Part shown: positions 32,867 through 44,559 of the stretch, piece by piece
Numbering within the stretch: the first letter of the stretch is position 1
How the letters are laid out: each line of letters opens with the position of its first letter
Assembly: GCA_003833135.1 (NCBI GenBank)
Contig: QZLH01000805.1
Coordinates: 1-58,504, forward strand
Direction of reading: 5' to 3'
DNA length: 58,504 nt
Source: Oehlia diaphana
Lineage: Eukaryota; Glomeromycota; Glomeromycetes; Glomerales; Glomeraceae
The notes under the pieces: generated by a model
Databases searched by the model: none
What the model saw: the letters and a program-made list of their open reading frames with translations, nothing else
Told to the model about the DNA's origin: nothing
Position numbers and translations under genes: made by a program

Positions 32867-34477
32867 CTATGGTGATTTGAAAGTTTGAATTTTTAATTCT
32901 ATATCAAATTCTTTAGCAATATCAAAATAATGTTGACCAAAAATAAACTTTCCTTTTATTTCTAAATATTTTAAATTTCCATTATTATTTCTGCAATCTT
33001 CAAAAAAACATTTTAATGCCTTTCCACTTAAAATATAAGCGTTAATCTCTTTAAACATAATTTTTTGTAAATTTTTTGGAATAAATTTTCCTAAATTTCT
33101 AAAACTCATTTCCCAATCTCCGTCATCTGATAAAATTGTACAAATATAAATTAATTTAATACATGATTCAAATATTTTAATTAATTCATCAGGATAAATT
33201 TTGGGAAGGTCTAAATATATTAAAGAATTTGAATAAATTGATATATGTTTATATAATTGTGTGAGTTGTTTTCCTTTTCTTTTATAACTTATAATTAATT
33301 TTAATAATGTATTTGAGGATGTTTCAATTAATTGAATTAAAAATTCTTCCGAAACAATTGAATTATAACATTTAACAAATTCGAATACTTCAAGTTTTAA
33401 TAGATTTTTTGCCCAAGAGATTAAATTATCCTCTATTCCTTTACATTCATATATTTTTAATTCTTTAATATTTTTAAGTAAACATAAAGATCTTAAAGAA
33501 TTTTCATTAAATGTTAAATATTTAAATTCTAATATCTGTAAACTTTCACATTGTGTAGATAATGAATTAAAAACGGAATTATAATCACGATATCCACGTT
33601 CAAATTCACATACGTATTCTGATAATATAATATGTTTCAAATTTTTTTGTAAAGAAATGAATCGACATAATGAATCAACAGAATTGAATCCTTCATTATA
33701 TAATAAATTTAAATTCCAAATATTATTCGAAAGAACCAAATAAAGATCTTTTTTTTCGTTATTTTTAATTACACTATTTGCATATAATTCTTTTAAATTT
33801 CTCAATTTATTTTTTCCAATATAATCCTCATAAATTAATGATTTAATCATATCAAATCCAATTTCATTATTCCTTATTATGAATGGAAGATCTAATACTG
33901 TTAAATTATTACAATGTTTTAAAATATATTTTAATAGGTGATTTATTATTGAAATTGATATTTTTGAGAATTTATTTTGTGTCTTAATATTTGAAATGTA
34001 AGGGGGTAACCATATTTCACGAAAGTAAAATAATAATGTATCAGAAAGTAATGCATCATCAACAACTAAACCACTTATGAAATTAACATAATTAAATGTT
34101 GTTGAAATATCAAAAGATGATGTAAATTTTTTATTAGAACGAAAGGAATTAGATAATAATTTTTGTATGTTAGAAGAATCCGTTACTGATATAATTTGTT
34201 CAATTTCAGATTTTGGAATACAACCTAATAATGTACGAATCAATTTAAAATAAGATGATTTGTTCGAATTATTCGAATTACGATGATAAAAATAATGAAA
34301 TGGATAAGAATATAAGAATGGTGTTGAAATTCTACACCAATGTCTTGAAACTAATGTGCAAGAATGTAAAGAATGTAAATCTTTGGTTGATTTATGATTA
34401 CGATTATTATTATTATTATCTAAAAGGTTTGAAAATATCTTTTCTAAACATTCTGAAATTAAGTGTTTCGCAGCCAT
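32867..34477 (-). CDS. F-box protein, array member 4 (536 aa)
   Basis: A single exon. It starts MAAKHLISECLEKIFSNLLD, has a poly-Asn insert (NNNNNRNHK), then LHSCTLVSRHWCRISTPFLYSYPFHYF. The repeats in order are: CRFISLQKNLKHIILSE, LKNIKELKIYECKGI, WAKNLLKLEVFEFV, SSNTLLKLIISYKRK, LIYLDLPKIYPDELI, FIPKNLQKIMFKEI, HYFDIAKEFDIELK. It shares the MAA start with member 3. A microsatellite-type codon run (AAT repeats, 34400-34425) explains the Asn insert and is a likely site of length variation. Function as SCF adaptor is inferred from the F-box only. Confidence 0.9.
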   Translation of the reverse strand: MAAKHLISECLEKIFSNLLDNNNNNRNHKSTKDLHSLHSCTLVSRHWCRISTPFLYSYPFHYFYHRNSNNSNKSSYFKLIRTLLGCIPKSEIEQIISVTDSSNIQKLLSNSFRSNKKFTSSFDISTTFNYVNFISGLVVDDALLSDTLLFYFREIWLPPYISNIKTQNKFSKISISIINHLLKYILKHCNNLTVLDLPFIIRNNEIGFDMIKSLIYEDYIGKNKLRNLKELYANSVIKNNEKKDLYLVLSNNIWNLNLLYNEGFNSVDSLCRFISLQKNLKHIILSEYVCEFERGYRDYNSVFNSLSTQCESLQILEFKYLTFNENSLRSLCLLKNIKELKIYECKGIEDNLISWAKNLLKLEVFEFVKCYNSIVSEEFLIQLIETSSNTLLKLIISYKRKGKQLTQLYKHISIYSNSLIYLDLPKIYPDELIKIFESCIKLIYICTILSDDGDWEMSFRNLGKFIPKNLQKIMFKEINAYILSGKALKCFFEDCRNNNGNLKYLEIKGKFIFGQHYFDIAKEFDIELKIQTFKSP

Positions 34478-35578
34478 AATAATAAAGGAAAATTTTTTCT
34501 TCTAAGAATGAAGGTACGGATATTTATTATGTATACGCAATGTAGATCTGTACTATTTTTGGATTTATCCGATCATTTGAACGTATCGTTTGAATGAATT
34601 CCGAACCTTCCGTAACATTTTTCCCAAAACTGGTACGAAAGGATCATGTTGTTACACGAAACCATGTAAGGGAAAAAAGAAAAAAAGAATCCGTAATTTT
34701 TTTACCAGAATTTTATAATCATTTTGTCAATGTTGCCCAAAAATAAAAATAAAAAATAATTTGTCAATGTTGCCAAATTGCCAAAAAAAGTAAAAAGTAC
34801 CCGTCTTTCCGGAAGTAATTAACCAAGTTAGTTATAAATTTTTTTAGGATTCATTTATTTAAGTCATGTGCCTAACAGGTGTCAGATGATAGAGATTTAC
34901 AAATGATTTATAATTTAATAACAAAGGATCAAAAAGATAATATTATTGAAATGTGTCATATGTTGAAGAAATTTATGAATAGTTCGTTACGTTCATATTA
35001 TTCAATAAATTTAACAAATTATTATAATTAAACGTAATTACGTAAATGTTAAGAAATCTAATATCGCATTTAATTAATGGATATTTTCTAAATTTATTGT
35101 TAAAAATAGTTGTACTGTTATGCGTTAAAAAAGTATACATATATATATATATAACCTTTAACTACAGTATATGGTGAGAAAGTCATGTGAAGCCGTCTTT
35201 GTATCTTTGTAAATTTCCTTTCTAATAGTTCATTATTTTTTAATAAATAAAGTTCCACGTAAGCAGTCAGACGACAAACACGACAGAGTTTTCTTTCACA
35301 GTTATTTGTCCCATGACCTTGATATCATAGTATTCTAAACCATCTAAAATAGTATACATTAAAGACCTGCACGATAAAATGACCACACATTTTTAAGAAT
35401 CAAGATTAGCTCACATTTATTTATAAAATACCACGATGGAATAACAATGAAACAAATGATACTAAAATTAGAATCTTAACTAAAATTAAATCTGTTATTA
35501 TTACTTTTTACAATAATCTATATAACTAAAAAAGTTCTCTCACCTGATTTCTCACGTTCGGTCTTAAATAACTAATGA
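34478..35578. other. Spacer upstream of F-box member 4
   Basis: Includes a short direct repeat of TTTGTCAATGTTGCC near 34723-34775 and a (TA)n run near 35140. No gene seen. Confidence 0.4.
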
Positions 35579-35870
35579 CGAATGAACGATTTCTTTGGCC
35601 ATAATACGAATTAGGTGAATTTAGAAATCGGAGAAAACAAAGTGATTTATAAAAGTACTATTTACAATTGGACTGCTTCGAATTGTTTGGATACATGTCT
35701 CGTTAAAACTTCGTTTATATATTGATCTCTCTGATCGACACGAATGAACGATTTTGTGGTAGATTTAGGAATCGGAGGAAAGAAATTGATTTATAAAAGT
35801 CCCATTTACAATTGGACTGCTTCGGAATTGTTTGAACACATGTCTCATTTAAACTCGTTATAGTTAGAAT
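35579..35870. repeat. Tandem duplication, 162-bp period
   Basis: The block CGAATGAACGATTT...GAATCGGAG-AAA...TTGATTTATAAAAGT-CCATTTACAATTGGACTGCTTCG...TTGTTTG-ACACATGTCTC occurs at 35579-35740 and again from 35741, with substitutions and indels. It ends about 280 bp before the ORF at 36147 and carries a TTTATAAAAGT TATA-like word in each copy, so it may duplicate that gene's upstream control region. Confidence 0.8.
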
Positions 35871-36146
35871 ATTTAAGCACATTAAAAAAAACGTCCATCA
35901 TTGGTTAGTTTCTTTTTCATTTTGTGAAAATTTGTGTAACAAGTTTAAAATTTTTTAGCATCTTTTGATAAGAATTTTAGAAATTTTTTTTTATAAAAAG
36001 CTCAAAAATCCTTGGTAAATTCCTTGTTTCATCTTAGAAATTCGCATTAATATTTATTAATATTGTATTAATTTAATTAAACACGTTAAAGTAAGATAAA
36101 CTGTATAATTGAATTTTCCATCTACATTTAATTCATTTTTATTTCA

Positions 36147-36410
36147 ATGTCTCCAAGAAATAAGCAAATACAAAGAAATTATAGTCGAAGAGCACTCCGT
36201 ACATCACGATTTATAAATCAAAATCAAATTCGTAATTCGCAAATTATTAATTCCGATACTATTGATCGAATTGCTCGAATAACTACACCGCAAATTACAG
36301 ATAATCTTTTCGCAAATGATTTATTTAACGGGACAAACTTTCATAATGACAGTAGTCCTGAATCTTTAATTTTACCCTCTGGATCATCGGTACATTCGTT
36401 TTTTCCTTGA
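36147..36410 (+). CDS. Small basic protein of unknown function (87 aa)
   Basis: An ATG-started ORF, MSPRNKQIQRNYSRRALRTSRF..., with a strongly basic Arg/Asn/Gln-rich first half and a C-terminal half with polar and Pro/Ser residues ending SSVHSFFP. The codons are far less AT-biased at positions 1 and 2 than the flanks, which supports coding. It is preceded by a duplicated block with TATA-like words. No domain is recognised; a small nuclear or nucleic-acid-binding protein is possible from charge alone. It may be a first exon, but no clear donor site follows before the stop. Confidence 0.5.
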   Translation: MSPRNKQIQRNYSRRALRTSRFINQNQIRNSQIINSDTIDRIARITTPQITDNLFANDLFNGTNFHNDSSPESLILPSGSSVHSFFP

Positions 36411-37577
36411 AATTTTTTAGCTAAAATTAAATGTTTACTTAATTTTATTTATTATTTTCTTGTATAACAATAGTATATTATATAATAAGATTCATTATAA
36501 GTTTTTTAAGCTTTAATCTTGTTTCATATCAAAAAGCAATAAGATAAGTAATAAATCCTTTTAAAAATCCATATGACTTTCGACTTAATAAAGTTTTATG
36601 CGTGACAAACCTTTATTTCTCAGAATCCCTAACCCAGAATAACAAGTTTCAAACGCGCTGCTTAATTTCATGTATGCATTGTATGTATTATAAATGTAAT
36701 TAGCCAATTGATTACAAGTTTAATTTAATTATTTATGTTTATGCTTTATTGTCACGTGATACAAGAGCGCATCATTATTATTGGATTTCAAAATACTGTA
36801 GGACAAAGTGCTAGATCGGTTCTAGAATGGTTCTCGAATCGGGTCCTTATAAAATAGGATAGGACTGGGTCCAAGACTGCAGAGTCCATGATTTAAATAA
36901 GACCTGTTACCGAAAAGTCTAATAATGCTAGTGAATATCAAAATAAATACATATATATATTTCCTTTATTAGAAGTAATTTAAAGTAAATAATTAATGAG
37001 CTCCGATGATTTTCAGTGTTCGCATTTATTAATACAGATACGTTTAAGGTCCCCAGATCTGCATTTACTATTGATCATTTAAAAAATACCTTAATTTGGT
37101 AGAATAAATTATTCATTGAGTATACTTTGTTTTTTTCCATTTAAGGGATGAAATAAAATACATTTAATAATATTATAGCATCTAGTTATGGTAAAAAAGG
37201 GTTCCGAAATATCTTACGTAAAAAATTATGTAAGCTTATATTATATTTTTTGATTTGAAGTCTTTTCAATGCTTTCTTATCATTTTAAATGAAAAATATA
37301 AAGTTTTTTATTTACGATTTTCAATCAGTCGTACAATACAAGTTTGTAAAAAACACTATTATTCTTCTGACCTTCATATGAAACGACGACAAATTTGGTT
37401 AAAAAGTTATGGAATTAGATTGTTCGCAAAAATTGTATCATTCATTATAATTTATAAATTTTCGCGAATGCTTTTTTACTCTTTTACTTTATATTGACTA
37501 AGGATTTCTCGATAAATCGTAAATAATTCTTTTTTTTTTTCATTATCCTCTTTATTCACTTTATTCACATAATCCAC
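36411..37577. other. Non-coding spacer
   Basis: AT-rich, with a short GC-richer patch near 36780-36890 (GGTTCTAGAATGGTTCTCGAATCGGG). A frame at 37255-37497 lacks an ATG start and a recognisable domain. Confidence 0.35.
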
Positions 37578-37799
37578 ATGATTTACACGACAGGAGAAAG
37601 AGGAGGGTACATTAGTTCAACGTATTCAGGCATAGTTCCTTCTATAATATTTGGTCTAATTCTCAAATATTTGAAGAAAGATCAAAGCCATGAGGAATAT
37701 TATGAAATGCTGATGCGATACAAATGTTCATATGATTTTTTGGTTCAGTTGTTACATTATTTTTATGAAGAGTATGGATTCTTAACTCGCATGTATTAG
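37578..37799 (+). CDS. Short ORF of unknown function (73 aa), doubtful
   Basis: An ATG start, MIYTTGERGGYISSTYSG..., then a Leu/Tyr-rich tail ending FYEEYGFLTRMY. No known domain. The composition is protein-like, but there is no promoter or neighbour evidence. It could be a scrap of a transposon or of a larger gene. Confidence 0.25.
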   Translation: MIYTTGERGGYISSTYSGIVPSIIFGLILKYLKKDQSHEEYYEMLMRYKCSYDFLVQLLHYFYEEYGFLTRMY

Positions 37800-39918
37800 T
37801 TCACGGTGAGGATCAACTTATTCGTACATCTTTTATTCGTGTTGCTTCAGAAAATAAAAGATACTTGAACGTAGAGTATTAAAAGAATCTAGTGTTAGCT
37901 ACAAATATATGTTTTTCGAAAAAAAACTGTCCGTACACAGATGGTTCAACAAACACTGATGATAATATATTACTAAGTTATTATATGATTTATATTATTG
38001 AATTAATAATAAAATAAATTTTACGGAAGCGTTTATTTGATTTAAAAATTCTTTGGATATTAAAAAAAATTAAACGACGAAAATTTCAACGCATCAATTA
38101 ATATTATATAATTTACCGTATATTTTATTGTGTCACTAATTTTTAAATAATCTTTGATGTAAATTATTGATATTATAATTTTTTAAGTCAATGATACGAG
38201 TCTACAACTCTGTTCATACGTTATTATTCGATATACTAAGATACAGTAATCGACAAGTCTTTATTAAAAGAGCCAATCTGTATATAAATGGCAGAGTTAA
38301 TATAAATATAAAGTTAAACTGAAATACTGAATTGAAAGATCATCAAGCGGATTATAATTAACGAATACCGATATTATAAATTTTTCTGTTGTAATTTAAC
38401 TTATTTCCTTCTAAACTCTTTTTATATTCGTATTATAGAAGAAATAAAATTAATAAAAATACATTTTTACCTTTAAATAATCTCTTGACTCAAATCCGCA
38501 ATTTTCTAAAAATCGGAAATAATAACCAGAATTCTTCTGGTAATCAATCATTTTTGGCGTCCTAGAAAGCTTAATGACCTATTTTCTTCTCACTCATAAT
38601 CGGGAAATTTCTTAATTCTTAAGATTGGATGTTGAACATTTGACACCCAATGCTAAATGTAATACCACTTTAAATAATTTTATGGGTTAAAATTTTCGTA
38701 CAAATTGGTTATTTTTTAAGTTAAAAATTTTTTATGTAAATAAAAAAATCACTTGATATTAAATGCTTTTAAAATCCATCTAAAGTCTGCAGAACTGTTC
38801 TAGAAGAAAAAATTGATTCATTTTTTTTGTGATACAAGTCACTGTATTCCTAAGTTAGCTAGTAACAATAACCAACAATAACCACAAAGACAGTTATGAA
38901 CTACGTTAGATTTTTTAAAAAACCTTTCATTTGTTTTGAAATCCCATAATTCTAAAATTTTCTTAAAAAAAACCGGTTATTGAACATTATTATCGGTTTG
39001 ACGAGACCGTTCATGCAATTTTTATAATAAACTTCCGTTACTATCCAATAATTTTATTATTATGCTAATACATAGATAACGATAATGTAAAATTTGCATG
39101 AACTTACAATATTTAATAATCAGTTTTTCCTCCCAATGGGAAAGTTTTTTTAATTTTAGCGGGTTGGGTGTGAAAAATGAGGATAACCAAAATTGACTTT
39201 ATCTAAATATTTTAATAAATTATCAAGTTACTTTATTTATCAGTTGGATTAAAATTTTAATACATAGAATTTTCTAACCCATTTACAATTTGAACTTATT
39301 TATACCCACAGTTCTAAAGTCAGAAACAAATAACGTGATGCACTGCTGATGCATCGTGACACGCTATGATTAATAATATAACATACCAACTTTAGCGTCA
39401 GTTTCTTTGTTGTAGAGTTTCTCATTTCCTTCTGCTCATCTCGAATTGGTGCAATGTTCATTTTTTTTTTAATTTAGGCTAAAAAAAAAGTAAATGGAGT
39501 TAGCCAGCTAAGTGAGCATAACATAGAAGCTTCACAGTCTCCAAAAAAGTTGGTGAACAGCGGCACCTAGTTTCATGATTCATCAAGTGATCTGACAAAG
39601 ACACAGCAATAGGTCATTGCTTCACACCACCAACTTCTCTCCTAGACATCATTAAAATAGACGTGAGGCAGTATCCATCATAGATTTATGGACATGCCAG
39701 CTCAATAGAGTTGCCGTGACTTCCCTTATCATTGCATCCACTTGTTCTATTTTAATGACCAGGTCCATTGGTTGACTTCACTTAAGTAGATTAGTCTAGT
39801 CTAATGTTTCTCACCTTTCTATTCTTTTCATACTTCTAAAATTCCAAAGTATTATGATAATAATGAGCCAAAGATTTCAACTCTTGAAGAAGGAAAACGT
39901 AGGAAGACAAGGAAGATA
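37800..39918. other. Long AT-rich spacer
   Basis: No gene is seen. A block at 39500-39790 is less AT-rich and bears TCATTAAAATAG (about 39649) and its inverse CTATTTTAATGA (about 39748), suggesting a small eroded foldback. An alternative is an old LINE or SINE scrap. Confidence 0.35.
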
Positions 39919-40052
39919 TGGGGAAAACGAAAGGTAAGAGAAAGGAAAACGAAAGGGAAGGAGAAAACGAAAGGGAAGGGGAAAACGAGAGGGAAGGGGA
40001 AAACGAGAGGGAAAGGGGAAACGAGAGGGAAAGGAAAGGGAAAGAAGCGAGA
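39919..40052. repeat. Polypurine minisatellite
   Basis: Seven or so units of about 16-18 bp based on GGGAAGGGGAAAACGAGA and GGAAAACGAAA form an almost pure purine strand of about 130 bp. Open frames on the other strand (Phe/Pro/Ser/Leu only) are artefacts of the repeat. Confidence 0.9.
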
Positions 40053-40701
40053 GAGAATACACAAAAATACAAAAAAAAATAATTATTTTATTTGCGTGGG
40101 AAAAAATATGAAAAACAGTTTTTTCTATTCAAAATGATTTCAGTACTTAGAGTCGAGAAGAATAATCTTTAGAGACCTAGGAATGATCCTTATATTGGAT
40201 TTTCCGATTTTTCCACCCGTATTCTTTTATGTAAAATATTTTATTTTTACTTTACTATATCGGATCTTTATATTTATACAATTGTATAATAATATCATCT
40301 CGGAATTTTAATGTTAAATTAGTGGTAAACTTCATTTTTATACTCCCACCATATCACCATATAAAAAACAAATTTATAAAAGGCGCAGTATAAATCGCGT
40401 TACACGTTTATTTGTTTATTTAAACCATATGATAATTGAGCCACCGCCATCTTTTATGATAATAATGCTTGTCTACTATCTTTCTTTTCTTTACAATTTC
40501 ATAATTTCATTAACGTAAAACATTTAATATTGACAAGTTATGCGTTTATAACGTGTCTACTTATAAATAGATAATTTCATTCTATGCCTAAAAATCATGG
40601 TTAAGAAACTTTCATCTTGAAATAAAAGATATTGTAGCGACTTAAATATTTAAAATAACTTTTTTTTTTTATAAAATCAAAGTACCAAGTTTATTTTGTA
40701 G

Positions 40702-40962
40702 GACCTTATCCTGCTACTATTCAACCATGTTCAAAAGAAGACTTAAAGAATGAGGTAAGAGACCTGTTACTTACTGATAACACATGCGTCATCTCAAGAT
40801 ACCAAATCATTACAATTTAACGGTTAAATTATAATGAGGGATGCCGTTAAATCTTCTCTTATATGGCAGGACCATGATAAGGATCCTCATTCACACGCAT
40901 ACTTAATGGATGTTGGAGGAAGTATGTTAAGTGCGGTTCCTAATAAGGGTGAACGTTAAATT
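40702..40962 (+). pseudogene. Two exon-like scraps of an unidentified gene
   Basis: After a good 3' splice site (TTTATTTTGTAG, about 40702) the frame reads PYPATIQPCSKEDLKNE up to a GTAAGAG donor at 40755. After an AG near 40838 a second frame reads DAVKSSLIWQDHDKDPHSHA and MDVGGSMLSAVPNKGER, then a stop. Both look like real protein, but the phases do not fit across the apparent intron, so this is more likely a decayed gene. No family is recognised. Confidence 0.3.
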
Positions 40963-42718
40963 TCTTAATTCCTTTTCGTTTTCTTGAATCTGATAACAAC
41001 TACTGTATTTATAAATTACCTTTTTACTTATTGATCGCTACAGTGACCCGTGTTACTCATACATCGGTGTTCTTTGATTATATCCCGATAATCGGTAGAT
41101 CCGATAGGTAATAAATTTTATTATATTTCATCATATTTTTAATTTTATCTATTGCTTTCGAAAGCGCACACCTACAGCATTTTTAGTAAAAGATGTTATA
41201 GTACATTTATAAGATTTTTTTGTAAAGCAAAAAATATATATATACAATAAATAATAATACATAGTTTTTTTTAAAAAAATACTACTTATGTCTAGTTGGT
41301 AAAAATATTTAACGTAAAGTTTTCTTTTTAATTCGATATAGAAATCTTTTACTCATATCAAGATTCTTTTGCCCATCTTAAAATATTACAGATATACATT
41401 TTTTACTTGAGAATATATAAAACTGTTTAGTCTGTAAATTATTAATAAATTTTCTTTTTTGATATTATTTTACTTTTTTTATAGATTCATTTATTGTCAA
41501 ATCAGAATTATTAGTATATTTCGGATAATTTGTTGAGTTGATGCTGCTTTTTTTATAAATAATTAATTCGATAAATTTTGTATGTGGTCCTCCAATTAAT
41601 GCCTAGCGTGAAATTCTGAGGCATATCACGAATTGATATTAATCTTCGGAAGTAAAGCATCGTTCAACTATCACTGTAGGAGGAGAAACCTAACGCCTTA
41701 CCAGTAAGAGAAAAAGAAGAAAAACACTATAATCTTAGTTTTTTTAAGTAGGCTTTGGTTCATGAGTCTTTGGAGATAAGGTTCTTGGTGATGAAAAAGT
41801 TCACTTAATTTTTCTCACCAGTTCAAAAATTTATCACAATTAAAGATAGGAGGCCACTAAAGTACCCAGAGAGTTTCAAGGTCAGAAATATCATATATCG
41901 CACATAAGACCTGTGAAGAAACCCTGGAAGACAATACACTAAGTGTAGGCAAAAAATCGTAAGTAATTTGAGAAAGGGCAAATGTTTTTAATTATTGATC
42001 CTATTTATATGTTTGTCTAACATTTTAACCAATAAATTGTTTTGTTCTTTTTAGCATTGAGTCATATAATGTATTTTAGTAATCATATATATGATAGTTT
42101 TATAAATCGGACTTAGGTTTGGTTGAAATTTAAATTAGTCTGGCGTTTTGATGTTTATATATGTGTGCGTGATGTATATCTCTTATTAAAGATTCAAGGT
42201 AACAGATTTTCTTGTATTGAAATTCAAACAATTCGTAAAACCTATTTAAACGCGCTTGGCTTTTTAATTAAAATTTATTTTTTTATTTACTACCGTATGT
42301 CACAAGAAACTTTCTTCTCTAAGATTAACTGCAGAGATATTATTACATTTGATAACGAACATCACAACAACAAATGCAACGTCTTTCAGTCATTATGGAC
42401 ACGCCGGTAAATGATTGAAAAGAAAACTTTTAATAAAAAAGAGGGTTAAAATTATTAAAATTACTTTTGAATTTCAAGTAAACCGACAAGTGAAATCTGC
42501 AATATGTTTTTTAAACGTACGTTAAATATACGAGTTGTCTCACCACGGAATGCTGGAAATATATCATTCTTAATTACCGATAAGGTAACGGTTAATACGT
42601 TCGAGAATTGGTCTAATTATATCTTTCAACCAATTTTTGAGTCCTACTGCCTTATCGTACAACTTTTGCCAGAATGAACTTTCTGGTACACTTGGATTCG
42701 CTATTGGTTAAATGATAT
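40963..42718. other. Spacer with a non-AT-rich block
   Basis: 41590-41960 is less AT-rich than the flanks and reads in one frame as IKDRRPLKYPESFKVRNIIYRT after an FFSPVQKF stretch, with stops on both sides; it may be a dead transposon fragment. 42123-42410 holds an open frame without an ATG. No gene is called. Confidence 0.3.
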
Positions 42719-42889
42719 TTAAGGCAAGAACTTAAAAATTTCTCTTGTAGTAAAAGTAAAGTTTTTTCTTAACTCACTTATCCAGAAATTTATTACTTCA
42801 TCACGAGCTGAATCGTATTTATCCTGATTTATTAATCCGTCATCAAAGCATCTTCTAAGTTCAGTGAGTCTTCGGTGAAGGTCGCCCAT
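42719..42889 (-). CDS. SHOCT-like small helical protein (56 aa), tentative
   Basis: From the ATG at 42889 the frame reads MGDLHRRLTELRRCFDDGLI and continues NQDKYDSARDEVINFW. The L-x-x-L-x-x-x-x-D-x-G-L-I-x-x-x-x-Y/E-x-x-A/K pattern is that of short C-terminal oligomerisation (SHOCT-type) motifs. The frame stays open upstream to 43003 but with an AT-driven composition. It could be a small gene or the last exon of a lost one. Confidence 0.35.
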   Translation of the reverse strand: MGDLHRRLTELRRCFDDGLINQDKYDSARDEVINFWISELRKNFTFTTREIFKFLP

Positions 42890-44115
42890 TCCGTATTTAT
42901 AATCCGAGTAATTTTTGTCATTATTTATGGGAAAAAACAATTTTTTTTTTATACGAGTAATAGTTGAAATTGGCGTAAATGATGTAATTATGATGTAAAT
43001 CATTTCTCATAGTAAAAAAAATGAGTGGTGTAAATTTAAGAGCCTGTAAATTTCTATAGTTGGTTAGCTTAACTATATTCGAACTTGACCTGGATGGTTT
43101 GACTCGAATAACCCGGGTCGATTGCATTTAAAATAAAATTTAAATATAAAATATTCAGGTTAAAAGGTATGACGGGTTGGGTCGATACGGGTCACGGGAC
43201 ATTAAATCATGCGGCCCAACCTAAAACTATATATTTATCGTAATGGCAAATGCATTTCTGTACTTAACTAACGAGTTACAGTAATAAAGCAAAAACTAAA
43301 TTGTTTTAACTTACGAAATAATATCTACAGTAAACGTGTTTTTATTACAGGATTTTGTTGCATAATACGCACATAGAAAAGTCTATTTAAATACAAAAGC
43401 TATTATTTATGTATCAATGTTACAATGGGTCATGTTTCTTTAAGTAGCTGGTTTGCCTATATTGCCTTTTTTTATAAAAACTATAACTTTACGTAATACA
43501 GTAATTACATTTTTTTAATCTCTTATCTTTTTTCGTCACAATGTAAATAAAAAAGTTTTTTAATTTGATAGTAGTTTGGTAGTTAAAAAGATTTCCAGAT
43601 CTAATACATTAGAAAATTAGAATCGATCGATGTGATAAATGTGACTCACGATCGATATATATACCCCTAAATTTAATCTTGAGAACTAAGATTATTTTAC
43701 ATAATTACAAATTTTATCTTACATTTACTATAAACTCTCAGAAGTAGGATCTTGTAATACTATAACTGAAAGAACTGAAAGGTAACAAATCTTGTAATTG
43801 ATTAATGAGATGATATTTTAGATTCTGTTATGATATTACGCAATTTATAAAAAGTTTTTTTAATTTGATGTATTAAACTTTTTTTTTTACATTTTTTTTT
43901 TTACTTTTTTTTAAAAAAGAGATTTTTTTTTATCAAGATTTCAAGATTTTATGAGTCAATATAGTAAATATATAAACACTTGAGTTACTCCTGAACCAGA
44001 TAATATCAAATCTTGACCTTGTAAATTTTGTACATCGAAGTTCCCATATCGTCTACTGTGTAAAAGATTTTTTTAAAAAAGTATAAATATACCTCCAAAC
44101 TCCCTCAAATTTCTA
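42890..44115. other. Spacer with GGGTCGA-rich patch
   Basis: 43085-43215 has ACCCGGGTCGATT and GGGTTGGGTCGATACGGGTCACGGG words, a compositionally distinct patch that may be a repeat relic. The remainder is AT-rich with T homopolymers. No gene seen. Confidence 0.35.
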
Positions 44116-44331
44116 AATACTTCATTTTTCATTTTTTTTCCAAAAACTTCAAATAAACATATTCATATAATGAGCTCACTTAGAGGAATATATTCCGTAC
44201 TTTTATGGAAAAATATATTCTCTCAATACTTCATTTTCATTTTTTATCAAAAACTTCAAATAAATATATTCATATAACGAACTCACGAACTCAGAGAAAT
44301 TAAACTCGTACTTATGGAAAAATATATTTAA
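44116..44331. repeat. Tandem duplication, about 109-bp period
   Basis: AATACTTCATTTT...AAAACTTCAAATAAA-ATATTCATATAA-GA-CTCAC...CGTACTT-TATGGAAAAATATATT occurs at 44116-44224 and 44225-44331 with small differences. It lies directly upstream of the exon-like block at 44367. Confidence 0.8.
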
Positions 44332-44366
44332 TATGAAATTTTCTTTTTTATTTTTTTTATTTCCAG

Positions 44367-44559
44367 GAAAGATTCACGACAATTCTTTCTTGGTTGGCAA
44401 TGAAAAAACACAAAGCAATACAAAACAATACTCAAACTCAACGTTTAAGGTCGATGTTACAAAGGTTGAAAGTAAAGATATAATCTCAAATTTTCTAAAG
44501 AATGTAATACGGTGTGGATTGTATTTACGAATTAAGACTTACGGTAGACCTATATTAAG
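44367..44559 (+). other. Exon-like open block of unknown identity
   Basis: It is bounded by a good 3' splice site (TTTTTTTATTTCCAG, to 44366) and a GTAAGC donor at 44560, and is open throughout: GKIHDNSFLVGNEKTQSNTK to ...LRIKTYGRPILR. No family is recognised and no second exon is found downstream, where repeat copy B starts exactly at the donor. It may be a captured exon or part of the repeat's host transcript. Confidence 0.35.

Noticed and set aside
39836..40072. Three overlapping minus-strand frames rich in Phe/Pro/Ser/Leu
   Set aside because: They are translations of the polypurine minisatellite in all three frames; none has a protein signature.
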